A DNA stretch of 64,000 nt from JBBDMC01 sp963826055 (GCA_963826055.1 CAWGVO010000001.1:106803-170802); one strand, 5' to 3'; counted from the stretch's first letter, positions 45,912 through 56,914 are shown. Program-made: numbers and translations. The notes: a model not told the origin generated them from the letters alone.

Positions 45912-48900
45912 CTAGCTCGCCACGCGTACGCCGATGGCGATCGGCTCGTCGGCGAGCTTCGCCTCCGACGCAGTGCCGGCCGGCGTCCCTTCGACAAAGT
46001 CGAGCGAAACGGCAAGCGTCTCATGCTTGACCGCATCGACGATGCGCCGCGATCGCCTCGCGCGCCGCCGGCCCCGCCTTGACCGCGATGGCGATGCGGT
46101 CGGCGACGTTGAAGCCGGCGTCCTTGCGCGCCACCTGCACCAGCCGGATGAAGTCGCGCGCCACGCCTTCCCGTTCCAGTTCCGGCGTCACGTCGGTATC
46201 GAGCACGACGACGCCGGCGTTGCCGTCAAACGGCGCGGCCGCAAGGCCTTCCTTCGGCTGGAAGCGAATCTCGTACTCGTCCGGCTCGATGCGGTTGCCG
46301 GCAACTTCGACCGCACCGCCGTCGAGCGCGCGTCCAATCGCCGGCCTTCGACTGCGGCGAGGACTGTCCTTCATCGCCGCGGCCGAGCCGCTTGCCGACG
46401 ATGCGCGGGTTGACGACCAGCACCTCGGAACCGAAGGCGGCGGGATCAGCCGGTGGGCGTCACCGCCTTGACGTTGGCCTCCTCCATGATGACCGGCCCG
46501 AGCGGCTTCAGGATCGAATGGCGCGGATGGGCGATGGTCATGCGCGCCAGCGGCAACCGGTTGCGCAGGTTCTTCGCCATCCGGATTGACGCCGCCGCCG
46601 ACGTGACTTCCCGCGCCAGATCCATCCGCTGGATCAGCGCAGCGTCAACATCGAACGCCGACGCATCCGGCCAGTCCTGCAGGTGGACACTGGCGTCGTT
46701 GCAGAGCGCCTTGTGGATGTGCTCGCTGAGGTACGGCAGGAACGGCGCCATCGTGCGGACGAGCGTCACCAGCACGGTGTAGAGCGTGTCGTAGGCCGCC
46801 GTCTTGTCGGCGTCCTTCTCCGACTTCCAGAAGCGGTCCCGCGAGCGGCGGATGTACCAGTTGTTGAGCGCCTCGATGAACGGCGGCAGGGCGTTGCACG
46901 CCGCCGCGAGGTCGAGACGGTCCATCGCCGTCTCCACCGCCCGCACCAGCTCCGCCGTCTTGCCGAGGATGTAGCGGTCGAGCTCGGCCTCGGCCTGCGT
47001 GATCAGCTTGCCCCTGATCCCGTCGATGTTGGCGTAGAGGGTGAAGAACGAATAGGCGTTCCAGATCGGCAGCAGCACCTGGCGCACCGCGTCGCCGATC
47101 GGCTTGCCGTCCTTGGGCATGGCGAGGTCGCCGCCCGCCATCAGCGGCGACGAGATCATGTACCAGCGGAGCGCATCCGCCCCGTAGGTGTTGAACATCT
47201 CGACCGGGTCGGGATAGTTCTTCAGCCGCTTCGACAGCTTCTGCTTGTTCTCGTCGAGCACGATGCCGTGGCCGATGGCGCTGCGGAACGGCGCCTTGTC
47301 GAACAGCGCCGTCGACATCACCATCAGCGTGTAGAACCAGCCACGCGTCTGGCCGACGTACTCGACGATGAAGTCGCCGGGGAAGTGCTTGTCGAACCAC
47401 TCCTTGTTCTCGAACGGGTAGTGCACCTGGCAGAACGGCATCGAGCCGGACTCGAACCAGCAGTCGAGCACGTCCTCCACCCGCCGCATGGTCGACTGGC
47501 CGGTCGGGATCGTCCGGGTTGGGCCGCGTCAGCTCGTCGACGTAGGGCCGGTGCAGGTCTTCCGGCCTGACGCCGAAGTCGCGCTCGATCTCGTCGAGCG
47601 AGCCGTAGACGTCGGTGCGCGGATAGGCCGGGTTGTCCGACTTCCACACCGGGATCGGCGCGCCCCAGTAGCGGTTGCGGCTGACGTTCCAGTCGCGCGC
47701 GTTGGCGAGCCAGTTGCCGAAGATGCCGTCGCGGATATGCGGCCGGCACCCAGGTGATCCCCTGGTTCAGCTCCACCATGCGGTCGCGGAACGCCGTCAC
47801 CCGGATGTACCAGGACGGCATCGCCTTGTAGATCAGCGGCTCGTCGGTGCGCCAGCAGTGCGGGTAGTTGTGGTCGTAGGTCTCGTGGCGGATGACCACA
47901 CCCGGCATCGCCTTCAGGTCGCGGATGATGTCCTTGTTGGCGACGAACACGTTCATGCCGGCGTAGGGCGGCGTCAGCTCGGTGAAGTTGCCCTCGAGGT
48001 CGACCGGATCGACCACCGGCAGCCCCTCGCGCTGGCCGACGTTGAGGTCGTCCTCGCCGAAGGCCGGCGCCATGTGGACGACGCCGGTCCCCTCGCCCAT
48101 CTCGATGAAGTCGCCGGCGACGACGCGGAAGGCGCCCTCCGCCTTGCGGTCGGCGAAGAAGGGAAAGAGCGGCTCGATAGGTGCGCCCGACGAGGGCGGA
48201 GCCCTTCACCGTGTCGACCAGCGTCCACTCGCCGAGTTCCGCCTCGTAGTGGGCGCGCGAGTCGGCGGCGAGGATGACGCGGGCGCCGTCCTTCTCCAGC
48301 ACGGCGTAGTCGGCGTCCGGCTTGACCGCGAGCCCCATGTTGGAGGGAAGCGTCCACGGCGTCGTCGTCCAGGCCAGCAGCCGCGTGTTCGCCTCGCCGT
48401 CCAGCTTGAAGCCGACGGTGAGCGCCGGGTCCTGTCGCGGCCGGTAGGAGTTGTCGAGCCGCGTCTCCGACTGTGAGAGCGGCGTCTGCGCCGCCCACGA
48501 GTACGGCACCACGCGGAAGCCCTCGTAGACCAGCCCCTTGTCCCAGAGCTGTTTGAACGCCCACATGGTCGACTCCATGTAGGAGAGGTCCATGGTGCGG
48601 TAGTCGTTGTCGAAATCGACCCAGCGCGCCGAGCGGTTGACGTAGTACTCCCAGTCCTTGCGGAACTGCATGACCGAGGTGCGGCAGTGCTCGTTGAACC
48701 GCGCCATGCCGTACTTGAGGATGTCGCGCCGGCCGGAGAGCTTGAGCTCGGTCTCCGAGTGAAGTTCCGCCGGCAGCCCGTGGCAGTCCCAGCCGAAGCG
48801 GCGCTCAACCATCTTGCCGCGCATCGTCTGGTAGCGCGGCACCAGGTCCTTCACGAAGCCGGTGACGATGTGCCCGTAGTGCGGCAGCCCGTTGGCGAAC

Positions 48901-49085
48901 GGCGGCCCGTCGTAGAAGACGAACTCGGGCGCGCCCTCCGCCCGTCGCCGGTCGATCGAGCGCTGGAAGGTGCGCTCCGCCTCCCACAGCGCGCCGATCG
49001 CCTCCTCCATCCTGGGGAAGCTCGGATTCGGCTCCGCCGGCGGATAGACGGTCGCCTCGGACGTGGACTGAGCGGTGTCGTTCAT
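45912..49085 (-). CDS. ileS: Isoleucyl-tRNA synthetase, type 2 (about six or more frameshifts)
   Basis: Charges tRNA-Ile. About 1050 residues, longer than the usual bacterial form. Class I motifs: PPFANGLPHYGHIV (HIGH region) and KQKLSKRLKNYPDP (KMSKS region). Blocks RRFGWDCHGLPAE, GRWVDFDNDYRT-like ARWVDFDNDYRTMDLSYMES and YGADALRWYMISSPLMAGGDL match the eukaryote-like IleRS2. Surplus bases occur near 48178, 47745, 47505, 46445, about 46395, about 46360 and 46045, with a compensating loss near 46310. Without them it is whole and ends at TAG 45912-45914. As an essential enzyme it argues that the breaks are sequence errors. ATG at 49083-49085. Confidence 0.9.
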
Positions 49086-49192
49086 CGATTTCGGGAGCTG
49101 CCGCAACCGGCCGGATCGATACCGGCTTTGCGGCGTTGGCGCCAGCCCCAATGCGGCCGGCCGTTTACCTCACGTAAGCCATGCCGACAGCC

Positions 49193-49257
49193 TTGCAAGG
49201 TTGCAGGCCAGCCATGCGTATTTGCAAGCTTGCATATAATAAGCACCCTTATTATAT
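49193..49257. promoter_or_regulatory. Operator/promoter region of the marR-emrAB operon
   Basis: Three nested symmetries: TTGCAAGGTTGCA at 49193-49205, the perfect 12-base palindrome TGCAAGCTTGCA at 49223-49234, and ATATAATAAG-CACC-CTTATTATAT (10-base perfect arms) at 49234-49257. The last ends 8 bases before the marR ATG. The repeated TTGCAA half-sites suggest two MarR dimers. The AT-rich palindrome also provides -10-like sequence. Confidence 0.65.
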
Positions 49258-49265
49258 CGCCGTGC

Positions 49266-49790
49266 ATGAACACGATATCGATCACCGCACCGCCCAAAAA
49301 GGCGTTTTCGCTGCTCGTGTGGGACGTGGCGCGTCTGATCCGCAAGGCGCTCGACGCGCGCGCCACCGAGCTCGACCTGACCAGCGCGCAATGGCACGTC
49401 CTGAGCACGCTGGCGCGCTGCCAGAAGCTCGGGGAAAGTCCGCTGAACCAGGCGAGCCTTGCCGAGCTCCTGGACATCGAGCCGATCACGCTCAGCCGCC
49501 AGATCGACCGTCTGACCGCCGCCGGCATGATCGAGCGGCGGCCGGACCCGTCCGATCGTCGCGCCTATCTCCTCCATCTCACGGAGAAGGCCTGGCCGGT
49601 GGTCATGGCCTTCCGTGACATCGCAACCGAAGTTCTCAACGACGCCCTCGCCGGCATCAACGAGCGCGAAATCGAAGCGCTCACAGATACGCTGGAGCGC
49701 ATCCGCGCCAACATCACCGGCAAGCCCGCGAATTCAAACACAAAGGTCCCGGCGGAGAAGGCCAGGGCCAAAGAAGGTGCCCCTACATGA
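49266..49790 (+). CDS. MarR-family repressor of the efflux operon
   Basis: 174 residues. KAFSLLVWDVARLIRKALDARATELDLTSAQWHVLSTLARC, then SLAELLDIEPITLSRQIDRLTAAGMIERRPDPSDRRAYLLHLTEKA covering the winged helix. Stop overlaps the emrA ATG (ATGA at 49787-49790). First gene of a MarR-EmrA-EmrB operon, so it likely represses its own operon at the palindromes upstream and is relieved by an exported compound. Confidence 0.9.
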   Translation: MNTISITAPPKKAFSLLVWDVARLIRKALDARATELDLTSAQWHVLSTLARCQKLGESPLNQASLAELLDIEPITLSRQIDRLTAAGMIERRPDPSDRRAYLLHLTEKAWPVVMAFRDIATEVLNDALAGINEREIEALTDTLERIRANITGKPANSNTKVPAEKARAKEGAPT

Positions 49791-50936
49791 GTGCTGACGG
49801 CGGCAAGCCCGAGTTCGATCCCAACGCCAAGGCCGCGAAGCCGGATGCGGCTTCCGCTTCGCCTCCGGTAAACGCGGCGCGCCCGCACGTGGCGCCGACA
49901 GTCAACAGGCGGCGGCGCTATCTGATCATGGCCGTGGTGCCGGTTCTGCTCGCCGTCGTCGGCGGGTATTTCTGGTTCACCGGCGGCCGCTACATGTCGA
50001 CCGACAACGCCTATGTCCAGCTCGACAAGGTGACGGTCACGCCGCTCGTCTCCGGCCGCATCGTCACCGCGCCAGTGACCGAAAACGATCATGTCAGCGC
50101 CGGCGACGTTCTCTTCGTCATCGACCCGCAGCCCTATCGCATCGCCCTCGACGCCGCCGACGCCGCGCTGGCCTCCGCGCGCCTGCAGGTCGGCGAGCTG
50201 CGCGCCGCCTATCAGCAGGCGATGTCGGCGGAAAAGGCGGCCTCGGACGATGTCGCCTTCAAGCAGAAGATCTTCGACCGCCAGCAGGGTCTCCTCGCCA
50301 AGGGGGTCGCCAGCCAGGCCGTCGTACGACCAGGCCGAAAACGACCTGCATTCCGCCGAGCAGACGCTGGCGCAGGCCAAGCAGCACACCGAGTCGGCGA
50401 TTTCGGCGCTCGGCGGCGATCCGACGATCAAGACCGACGACCATCCCCTCGTGCTGGCCGCTCTCGCGCAGCGCGATCAGGCCGCCCTCAACCTCGCCAA
50501 TACCACCGTCAAGGCGCCGGCCGCCGGCATCGTCGCCCAGGCCGACCGGCTGGTCGTCGGCCAGCAGGTCTCCCCGGCGACCGCGGTCATGAGCCTGGTC
50601 GAGACGGATACAAGCTGGATCGAGGCGAACTTCAAGGAAACCGACCTCACCAACATGCGGGCCGGCCAGACCGTGACCGTGACGGTCGACGCCTACCCGG
50701 GTCGCAAGCTGCAGGGCACGGTTGCCGGCATCGGCGCCGGCACCGGCGCCGAATTCTCGCTGCTGCCCGCCCAGAATGCCACCGGCAACTGGGTTAAGGT
50801 GGTCCAGCGCGTTCCCGTCCGCATCACGTTCGACACGCCGCCGAACGACCTGCCGCTGCGCGCTGGGCTTAGCGCCTCCGTCTCCGTCGACACCAAGAGC
50901 GGCCCCGGGACCGCCGCGGCGGCCGACGCTCACTAG
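49787..50936 (+). CDS. EmrA-type membrane fusion protein (one frameshift)
   Basis: About 382 residues, HlyD/EmrA family periplasmic adaptor. Cytosolic N-tail, helix YLIMAVVPVLLAVVGGYFW, RYMSTDNAYVQLDKVTVTPLVSGRI (the EmrA hallmark), a coiled-coil hairpin with AAYQQAMSAEKAASDD and, after one surplus base near 50323, SYDQAENDLHSAEQTLAQAK, then TTVKAPAAGIVAQ and ETDTSWIEANFKETDLTNM. Links the MFS pump to an outer-membrane channel, which is not encoded here. Confidence 0.9.
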
Positions 50937-50952
50937 GCCAGGTCCTTCCGCC

Positions 50953-52520
50953 GTGCCTGTCGCTCTCAGCAAGCCTGCCGTCGAGACCCCGCATCGCGGC
51001 CTCGTCACCGCCTCGGTGATGGCCGCGATGATCATGGTCATTCTCGACATGACCATCGCCAACGTGGCGCTGCCGCACATGCAGGCGAGCCTCGGCGCCG
51101 CGCAGGACACCATCACCTGGGTGCTGACGTCGTATATCGTCGCGCAGGCGATCGCGACCCCGGTCACCGGCTGGCTCTCCGACAACATCGGCCGCAAGAA
51201 CCTGTTCATGATCTGCGTCGTCGGCTTCGTCGGCGCCTCGGCCCTCTGCGGCACCGCCCTCGGCCTCGAGGAGATGGTGTTCTTCCGCGTCCTCCAGGGC
51301 GCCTTCGGCGCCGCGCTGGCGCCGCTGTCGCAGTCGGTCATCATCGACATCAACCCGCGCGAACGCCAGGGCCAGGCAATGGCGATCTGGGGCGCCGGCA
51401 TCATGGTCGCGCCGATCATCGGCCCGACCATCGGCGCCTACCTCACCGAACATTTCTCGTGGCGCTGGTGTTTCTACATCAACGTGCCGGTCGGCGCGTT
51501 GGCCCTCGCCGGCCTCTATTTCTTCATGCCGGACACCGTCCGGCGGCTGCGCCGTTTCGACTTTCTCGGGTTCGGGCTGCTGTCCATCGCCGTCGGCGCC
51601 CTGCAAATCATGCTCGACCGCGGCGCCGAGCTCAGCTGGTTCCAGTCGACCGAGATCAAGGTCGAGCTGGCCGTCGCCGTTTCGGCCGCCTGGATGTTCC
51701 TCGTTCACACCATCAGCGACCGCGAGCCCTTCGTCCCCAAGGGCCTGTTCCAGGACCGCAACTTCACCAGTTCGCTGATCTTCATCTTTGTCATCGGCAT
51801 CGTTCTGCTGGCCACCATCGCCCTGCTGCCGCCGATGATGCAGAACCTCTACGGCTACCCGGTCATCACCGTCGGGCTGGTGCTGGCCCCGCGCGGCCTC
51901 GGCACCATGCTGTCGATGGTCGTCGTCGGTCGCCTGGTCGGCAAGGTCGACCCGCGCATTCTCGTCCTGTTCGGACTGTCGCTGGCCGCGCTTTCGCTTT
52001 ACCAGATGACGGCCTTCAGCCTCGACGATGGGCGACTGGCCGTTCATCAGCTCCGGCGTCATCCAGGGCATCGGCCTCGGCTTCGTGTTCATTCCCCTGT
52101 CGACGGTCGCCTTCCAGACCCTCGATCCGAAACTCAGGACCGAAGCCACCAGCCTCTTCAACCTGGTGCGCAATCTCGGCTCGTCGATCGGCATCTCCAT
52201 CGTCGCGGCGATGCTGACCTCGAACATCCAGGTCAACCACGCCGACCTGTCGACCTGGATCAATCCGTTCAATCCCAACCTCGACGCCGCTCGGCATCGA
52301 CCCCTCGACGCTGACCACCGCTGCCGGCGCCCAGACCACCGCCGATGCTCAACGGCCTGATCAACCAGCAGTCGGCGATGATCGCCTACATCGACGATTT
52401 CAAGCTGATGTTCTGGATCACGCTCGCGGCCGCGCCGCTGCTTCTGATCATGCGCTACCAGAAGCCGACCGGCGCGCCGGCCATGGCGCAACAGCCGGCC
52501 GCCGTCGATGGCCGGACTAG
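50953..52520 (+). CDS. EmrB-type MFS drug efflux transporter (several frameshifts)
   Basis: About 520 residues and 14 helices, DHA2 family. MIMVILDMTIANVALPHMQ, AQAIATPVTGWLSDNIGRKN, GAFGAALAPLSQSVIIDINP and WGAGIMVAPIIGPTIGAYLTEHFSWRWCFYINVPVG are all typical. Surplus bases near 52027, 52292 and 52344 precede MLNGLINQQSAMIAYIDDFKLMFW, the standard EmrB end. The stop depends on two more corrections; TAG at 52518-52520 gives a natural C-terminus, while the uncorrected frame runs to 52572. GTG start at 50953. Drug range unknown. Confidence 0.88.
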
Positions 52521-52540
52521 GGCAGCCGCGCCTTCGACCG

Positions 52541-54927
52541 CTACTCCCCGTAGGGGATCCAGATGTTCTTGACCTGGGTGGCGTGGGCGAGGAGCTCGCG
52601 CCCGCCGCCGATGGCCGGGTCGTTCCAGTCGCGGGCGACCGTCTCCGTCCATGTCTGCTTGAGGTTGCCGACCGAGGCCCGCTCGATGGCGCCGCCACCC
52701 TCGGCCGAGCCGAAGGACCACATGGCATCGACCGCATCGTGCTTGGCGAGTTCGCAGGCCAAGCGCCCGCTTGTCGCCGGTGACGATGTTGACGACGCCA
52801 GCCGGCACGTCGGAGGTGTCGAGCACCTGGTAGAGGTCGGTGGCGATCAGCGCCTGCGCCTCCGACGGCAGCATGACGACCGTGTTGCCGGCCGCCATCG
52901 CCGCCCCCATCAGCGACACGAAGGCGAGCAGCCCCGGCTCCTCCGGGCAGGAGATGCCGACCACACCGACCGGCTCGTTCATCGCCAGCGCCAGCCCGCG
53001 GAACGGCGGCCGGTGGACCGCGCCCTCGTACTTGTCGGCCCAGGCGCCGAAGGCGAACAGCCGCTCGATGGCGGCGTCGACCTCGAGCCGCGTCTTGGCC
53101 TTCTTGACGCCGCGGAGCGCCCTGCAGGCGATCGGCGAACTCGCTTGCCCGCGCGTCGAGATTCTCGGCGATGTAGTAGAGGATCTGCGCGCGGTTGTGC
53201 TCGCGACGTCGCGGCCCATTTCGGCGCCGCCTTGCGCGCCGCCTCGACCGCGTCGCGGATGTCCTTGCGGTTGCCCTCGCCGACCTCGCCGACGAGCCTG
53301 CCGTTGGGCGCCGCCACCGGCCGCGAATAGCCGCCGTCCGGCCGCGCCTGCTTGCCGCCGATGTACATCTTGGCGGTGCGGTCGATGCCGCCGCCGACGA
53401 GCTTCAGCCCGAGGTCGGCCTTGGGCGGCGGCTTGTCGGCGAGCGCCTTCGCCGACTTCATCCATTTCGGCTTGGTGTAGGCGGCCACGCCCTCGCGCCC
53501 GCCCTCGCGGCCGAAGCCGGATTCCTTGTAGCCGCCGAAGCCGGACGAGGCGTCGAACAGGTTGGTGGAATTGACCCACACCACGCCGCATTTCAGTTTC
53601 GGCGCGACGTCGAGCGCGAGGTTGACCGACTCCGACCAGACGCTGGCGGCAAGCCCGTACTCGGTGTTGTTGGCGAGCGCCACCGCCTCCTCCGGCGTGC
53701 GGAAGCGTCATGGTGACCACCACCGGCCCGAAGATTTCCACCCGCGCCACCGTCGAGGCCGGCTCCACGTTGGTCATCAGCGTCGGCGGATAGAAGCAGC
53801 CGGTGGCCGGCAGCGCCGCGTGGCTCTGGATCAGCGTGGCGCCTTCGTCCACGCCCTGCTTCACCAGCGACCGGATCCGCTCCAGCTGCACCGGCGCGAC
53901 GATCGCGCCGATATCGATCGCCTTGTCGAGCGGCGAGCCCACCCGCAGCGTCTCCAGCCGCGCCGTCAGCTTGGCGATGAAGCGCGTCGTGAACGTCCTC
54001 CTGCACGAGCAAGCCGCGAGCCGGCGCAGCACACCTGGCCCTGGTTGAACCAGATGGCGTCGACCACGCCCTCGACCGCCGAGTCGAGGTCGGCATCGTC
54101 GAAGACGATGAACGGCGACTTGCCGCCGAGCTCCAGCGTCAGCGACTTGCCCGTGCCGGCCGTCGCCTCGCGGATCTTGCGGCCGACCTCGGTCGAGCCG
54201 GTGAAGGCGATCTTGTCGATGCCCGGCGTGCCTGACGATCAGCTCGCCCGTCGCCCCGTCGCCGGTGACGATGTTGACGACGCCCTTCGGCAAGCCGGCC
54301 ATCTGGCAGATGTCGGCGAAGAGCAGCGCCGTCAGCGGCGTGAACTCCGCCGGTTTCAGCACGCACGTGTTGCCGAGCGCGATCGCCGGCGCGATCTTCC
54401 AGGCCAGCATCAGCAGCGGGAAGTTCCACGGGATGATCTGCCCGCACACGCCCGACCGGCGCGCGGTCGCGAAGCTCGGTCTCCATCAGCTCTGCCCAGC
54501 CGGCATGGTGGTAGAAGTGGCGGGCGACCAGCGGCACGTCGATGTCGCGCGTCTCGCGGATCGGCTTGCCGTTGTCGAGCGCCTCGATCACCGCGAACAG
54601 GCGCGAGTGGCGCTGGATCAGCCGCGCGATGGCGTAGAGGTAGGTCGCCCGCGCGTGGCCGGAGAGCCGCGCCCAGCCGGCTTGCGCCTTGCGCGCCGCC
54701 TTGACCGCGGCGTCGACGTCGGCCGCGCCCGCTTGCGCGATCCTCGCCAGCACCTCGCCGGTCGCCGGGTTGGCCGTCTCGAACCACTCGCCGCTTTCCG
54801 GCTTCCGCCAGCCGCCGTCGATGAAGAGGCCGGCCTCGGCGTGCTTGGCGATCCACGCCCGCGCCTCGGTATCGCTCTCCGGCGCCGGCCCGTATTCCAT
54901 GGTGTCGAGGATTTCGGCGATGGACAT
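52541..54927 (-). CDS. ALDH16-like two-domain aldehyde dehydrogenase (about seven frameshifts)
   Basis: About 795 residues with tandem aldehyde-dehydrogenase domains. The first is complete: IIPWNFPLLMLAWKIAPAIA, LELGGKSPFIVF with the general-base Glu, WFNQGQVCCAGSRLL with the catalytic Cys, and FGPVVVTMT plus GGYKESGFGREGG. The second (NEPVGVVGISCPEEPG, AGNTVVMLPSEAQALIA, VPAGVVNIVTGDK) lacks a catalytic Cys loop and ends TQVKNIWIPYGE. This is the ALDH16 layout. Breaks near 54478, 54237, 54003, 53705, 53207, 53125 and 52765 are single surplus bases. 11 bases behind deoC: oxidation of acetaldehyde or glyceraldehyde 3-phosphate from deoxyribose is likely. Confidence 0.87.
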
Positions 54928-54938
54928 GGCCGCTCTCC

Positions 54939-55949
54939 TCACGCCATCCCGTGATGGTCGAACGAGGCGTAGCGGCCGGTGACGAAATACTCGAGCTGCC
55001 GCTCGATGTCGGCGAGCAGCGACGAGGCGCCGATGCGGAAGAGGCCCGGCTGCAGCCAGTCGTTGCCGAGTTCCTCCTTCATGACGAACTGGAACGCCAT
55101 CGCGTCCTTGGCGGTGGAGATGCCGCCCGCCGGCTTGAAGCCGACGACGTGGCCGGTCATCTCGCGGTAGGCGCGGATCGCCCGCACCATGACCAGCGCC
55201 ACCGGCAGCGTGGCGTTGACGCCCTCCTTGCCGGTCGAGGTCTTGATGAAGTCGGTGCCGGCCATCATCGCCACCAGCGACGCGCGGCCGACGTTGCGCA
55301 GCGTCTTCAGGTCGCCGGTGCCGAGGATCGTCTTCATGTGCGCCGGCCCGCACGCCTGCTTGAACGCCCTCACCTCGTCGTAGAGCGCCTGCCAGTTGCC
55401 GGTGAGCACGTGCTCGCGGGTGATGACGACGTCGATCTCGTCGGCACCGGCGGCAACCGAGGCCTCGATCTCGGCGACGCGCGTTGCGAACGGCGCGAGC
55501 CCCGCCGGAAACGCCGTGGAAACCGCGGCGACCGGAATGCCGCTGCCGGCGAGCGCCTCCTTCGCCGTCGCGACGAAGTGGTGATAGACGCAGACGGCCG
55601 CGACCGTCGGCGGCCGGCCGGCCAGCCCCAGCGCCTCGACGAGGTCGGCGCGCAGCGGATGGCGCGCCTTGGCGCAGAGGCGCCGCACGCGCCCGGCGGT
55701 ATCGTCGCCGTTGAGGGTGGTGAGGTCGATGCAGGTGAGCGCCTTCACCAGCCACGCCGCCTGCCACTCCTTCTTGACCGTGCGCCGCTTCGGCAGCGTC
55801 GCCGCCCGCCGCTCGACGGCGGACAGGTTGACCCGCACCCCGTTGACCGGCTCGAGGTCGAGCGGGATGCCCGGATTGTGGGGCTGGTCGGGCGCGTTGC
55901 GCAGGCGATGGATTTCGGCGGACCCGCGCATTTCGGCTGGGTTGGACAT
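54939..55949 (-). CDS. deoC: Deoxyribose-phosphate aldolase
   Basis: 336 residues, class I aldolase splitting 2-deoxyribose 5-phosphate into acetaldehyde and glyceraldehyde 3-phosphate. CIDLTTLNGDDTAGRVRRLC, DEIDVVITREHVLTG, MKTILGTGDL, Schiff-base Lys in DFIKTSTGKEGVNAT, and VGFKPAGGISTAKDA. It is longer at the N-terminus than the E. coli enzyme, similar to eukaryotic DERA-like members. ATG at 55947-55949. Directly followed by the ALDH16-like gene. Confidence 0.92.
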   Translation of the reverse strand: MSNPAEMRGSAEIHRLRNAPDQPHNPGIPLDLEPVNGVRVNLSAVERRAATLPKRRTVKKEWQAAWLVKALTCIDLTTLNGDDTAGRVRRLCAKARHPLRADLVEALGLAGRPPTVAAVCVYHHFVATAKEALAGSGIPVAAVSTAFPAGLAPFATRVAEIEASVAAGADEIDVVITREHVLTGNWQALYDEVRAFKQACGPAHMKTILGTGDLKTLRNVGRASLVAMMAGTDFIKTSTGKEGVNATLPVALVMVRAIRAYREMTGHVVGFKPAGGISTAKDAMAFQFVMKEELGNDWLQPGLFRIGASSLLADIERQLEYFVTGRYASFDHHGMA

Positions 55950-56090
55950 GGCGTGTCTGAGGCCTCGCTTCCGCCCCAGCTTACGCCGACCCGCCCCCCG
56001 AACGAAAGCCGCCCGACGAGTCGGTAGTCCCCGGCCGATTTTCACCCGTCCCGCGCGACGTTTCGCTCAACCAAATCGGCGACGCAAAGA

Positions 56091-56114
56091 GCGCGGCCGG
56101 TCACCCGGCCGCGC
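56091..56114 (-). terminator. Perfect GC hairpin, possible terminator
   Basis: GCGCGGCCGG-TCAC-CCGGCCGCGC, 10-base perfect arms, about 33 bases after the stop of the small secreted gene on the minus strand. The following TCTTTG is only a weak T-run, so termination is plausible but unproven. Confidence 0.5.
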
Positions 56115-56146
56115 CATCCTCGAAATCGGGTTTTGGGCGGAATTGG

Positions 56147-56455
56147 CTAGTCGTCCGCCTCCACCTCATTCAGCCCCTCGCGTCCGGCGTTGTCGCCGAC
56201 GTGAATACCCTCCGCGTCGCCCCCTTGGCCCATGTCGTCGCATTCTTCGCCGACGCCCTGGACCGCCAGCTGCCCGGTCACCGGCTTGACCGGTATCTGG
56301 CTGAGATCGATCGGGCCGGAAGACGCATCACCCGGTTGAGTCACACAGGACCCCCCGGCCGATCCCCCTTCCGACTCGGCGATTGCCGGCAATGTCAGGC
56401 CGGCCAGGGCTGCCAGTGGGGCCACCGCGATCGTCGCTAACAAAATCTTTCGCAT
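56147..56455 (-). CDS. Small secreted acidic protein, unknown
   Basis: 102 residues. Signal peptide MRKILLATIAVAPLAALAGLTLPAIA, mature chain ESEGGSAGGSCVTQPGDASSG with one Cys, VQGVGEECDDMG with a second, and an acidic Gly/Asp/Glu tail. ATG at 56453-56455 chosen because it opens the signal peptide. Divergent from the PepSY gene with about 130 bases between them. No family recognised; it could be a partner of the PepSY/two-component locus. Confidence 0.6.
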   Translation of the reverse strand: MRKILLATIAVAPLAALAGLTLPAIAESEGGSAGGSCVTQPGDASSGPIDLSQIPVKPVTGQLAVQGVGEECDDMGQGGDAEGIHVGDNAGREGLNEVEADD

Positions 56456-56584
56456 GGTTCTGGTATTCTCCTGCTGCGCGGCCACAAGCGGACGCGACAG
56501 CCCCGGTTACCGGAGCGCCGCTTGCAGCCTCCTGATTACGGTTGCCAGCCAATTGACAGCTTCGCCGTGCGACACAATTCAGCC

Positions 56585-56914
56585 ATGAAGATGGACCCCA
56601 GACGCCTGATCGTCGCCGCTCTCACCGGGCTTCTGCTGGCGATGCCCGCGGTGGCGCGCGCCGAGAATGACGGCGATAATGACCATGATCTCGCCCGCGA
56701 CTTGTACGAACAGGGCGAGATCCGCGCGCTCGCCGACATCCTCCACGTCGTCGACCAGCAGACGCCGGGCGAGGTGGTGGCGGTCGACCTTGTCAAGCGG
56801 GACAAACAATGGGTCTATCGTCTTCAGATCGTAACGCCCGAAGGGCACCGCCGGTTTGTCGAAGTCGATGCCGGCGCCGCGACCCTGATCGGTAGCGGAG
56901 ACAACGATCCTTGA
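56585..56914 (+). CDS. Periplasmic PepSY-domain protein
   Basis: 109 residues. Signal peptide ending AVARA, then DLARDLYEQGEIRALADILHVVDQQTPGEVVAVDLVKRDKQWVYRLQIVTPEGHRRFVEVDAGAATLIG, a full PepSY unit. The TGA overlaps the TTG start of the response regulator (TTGA at 56911-56914). PepSY proteins of this size commonly sit next to PhoP/QseB-like two-component systems and may modulate the sensor. Confidence 0.87.
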   Translation: MKMDPRRLIVAALTGLLLAMPAVARAENDGDNDHDLARDLYEQGEIRALADILHVVDQQTPGEVVAVDLVKRDKQWVYRLQIVTPEGHRRFVEVDAGAATLIGSGDNDP

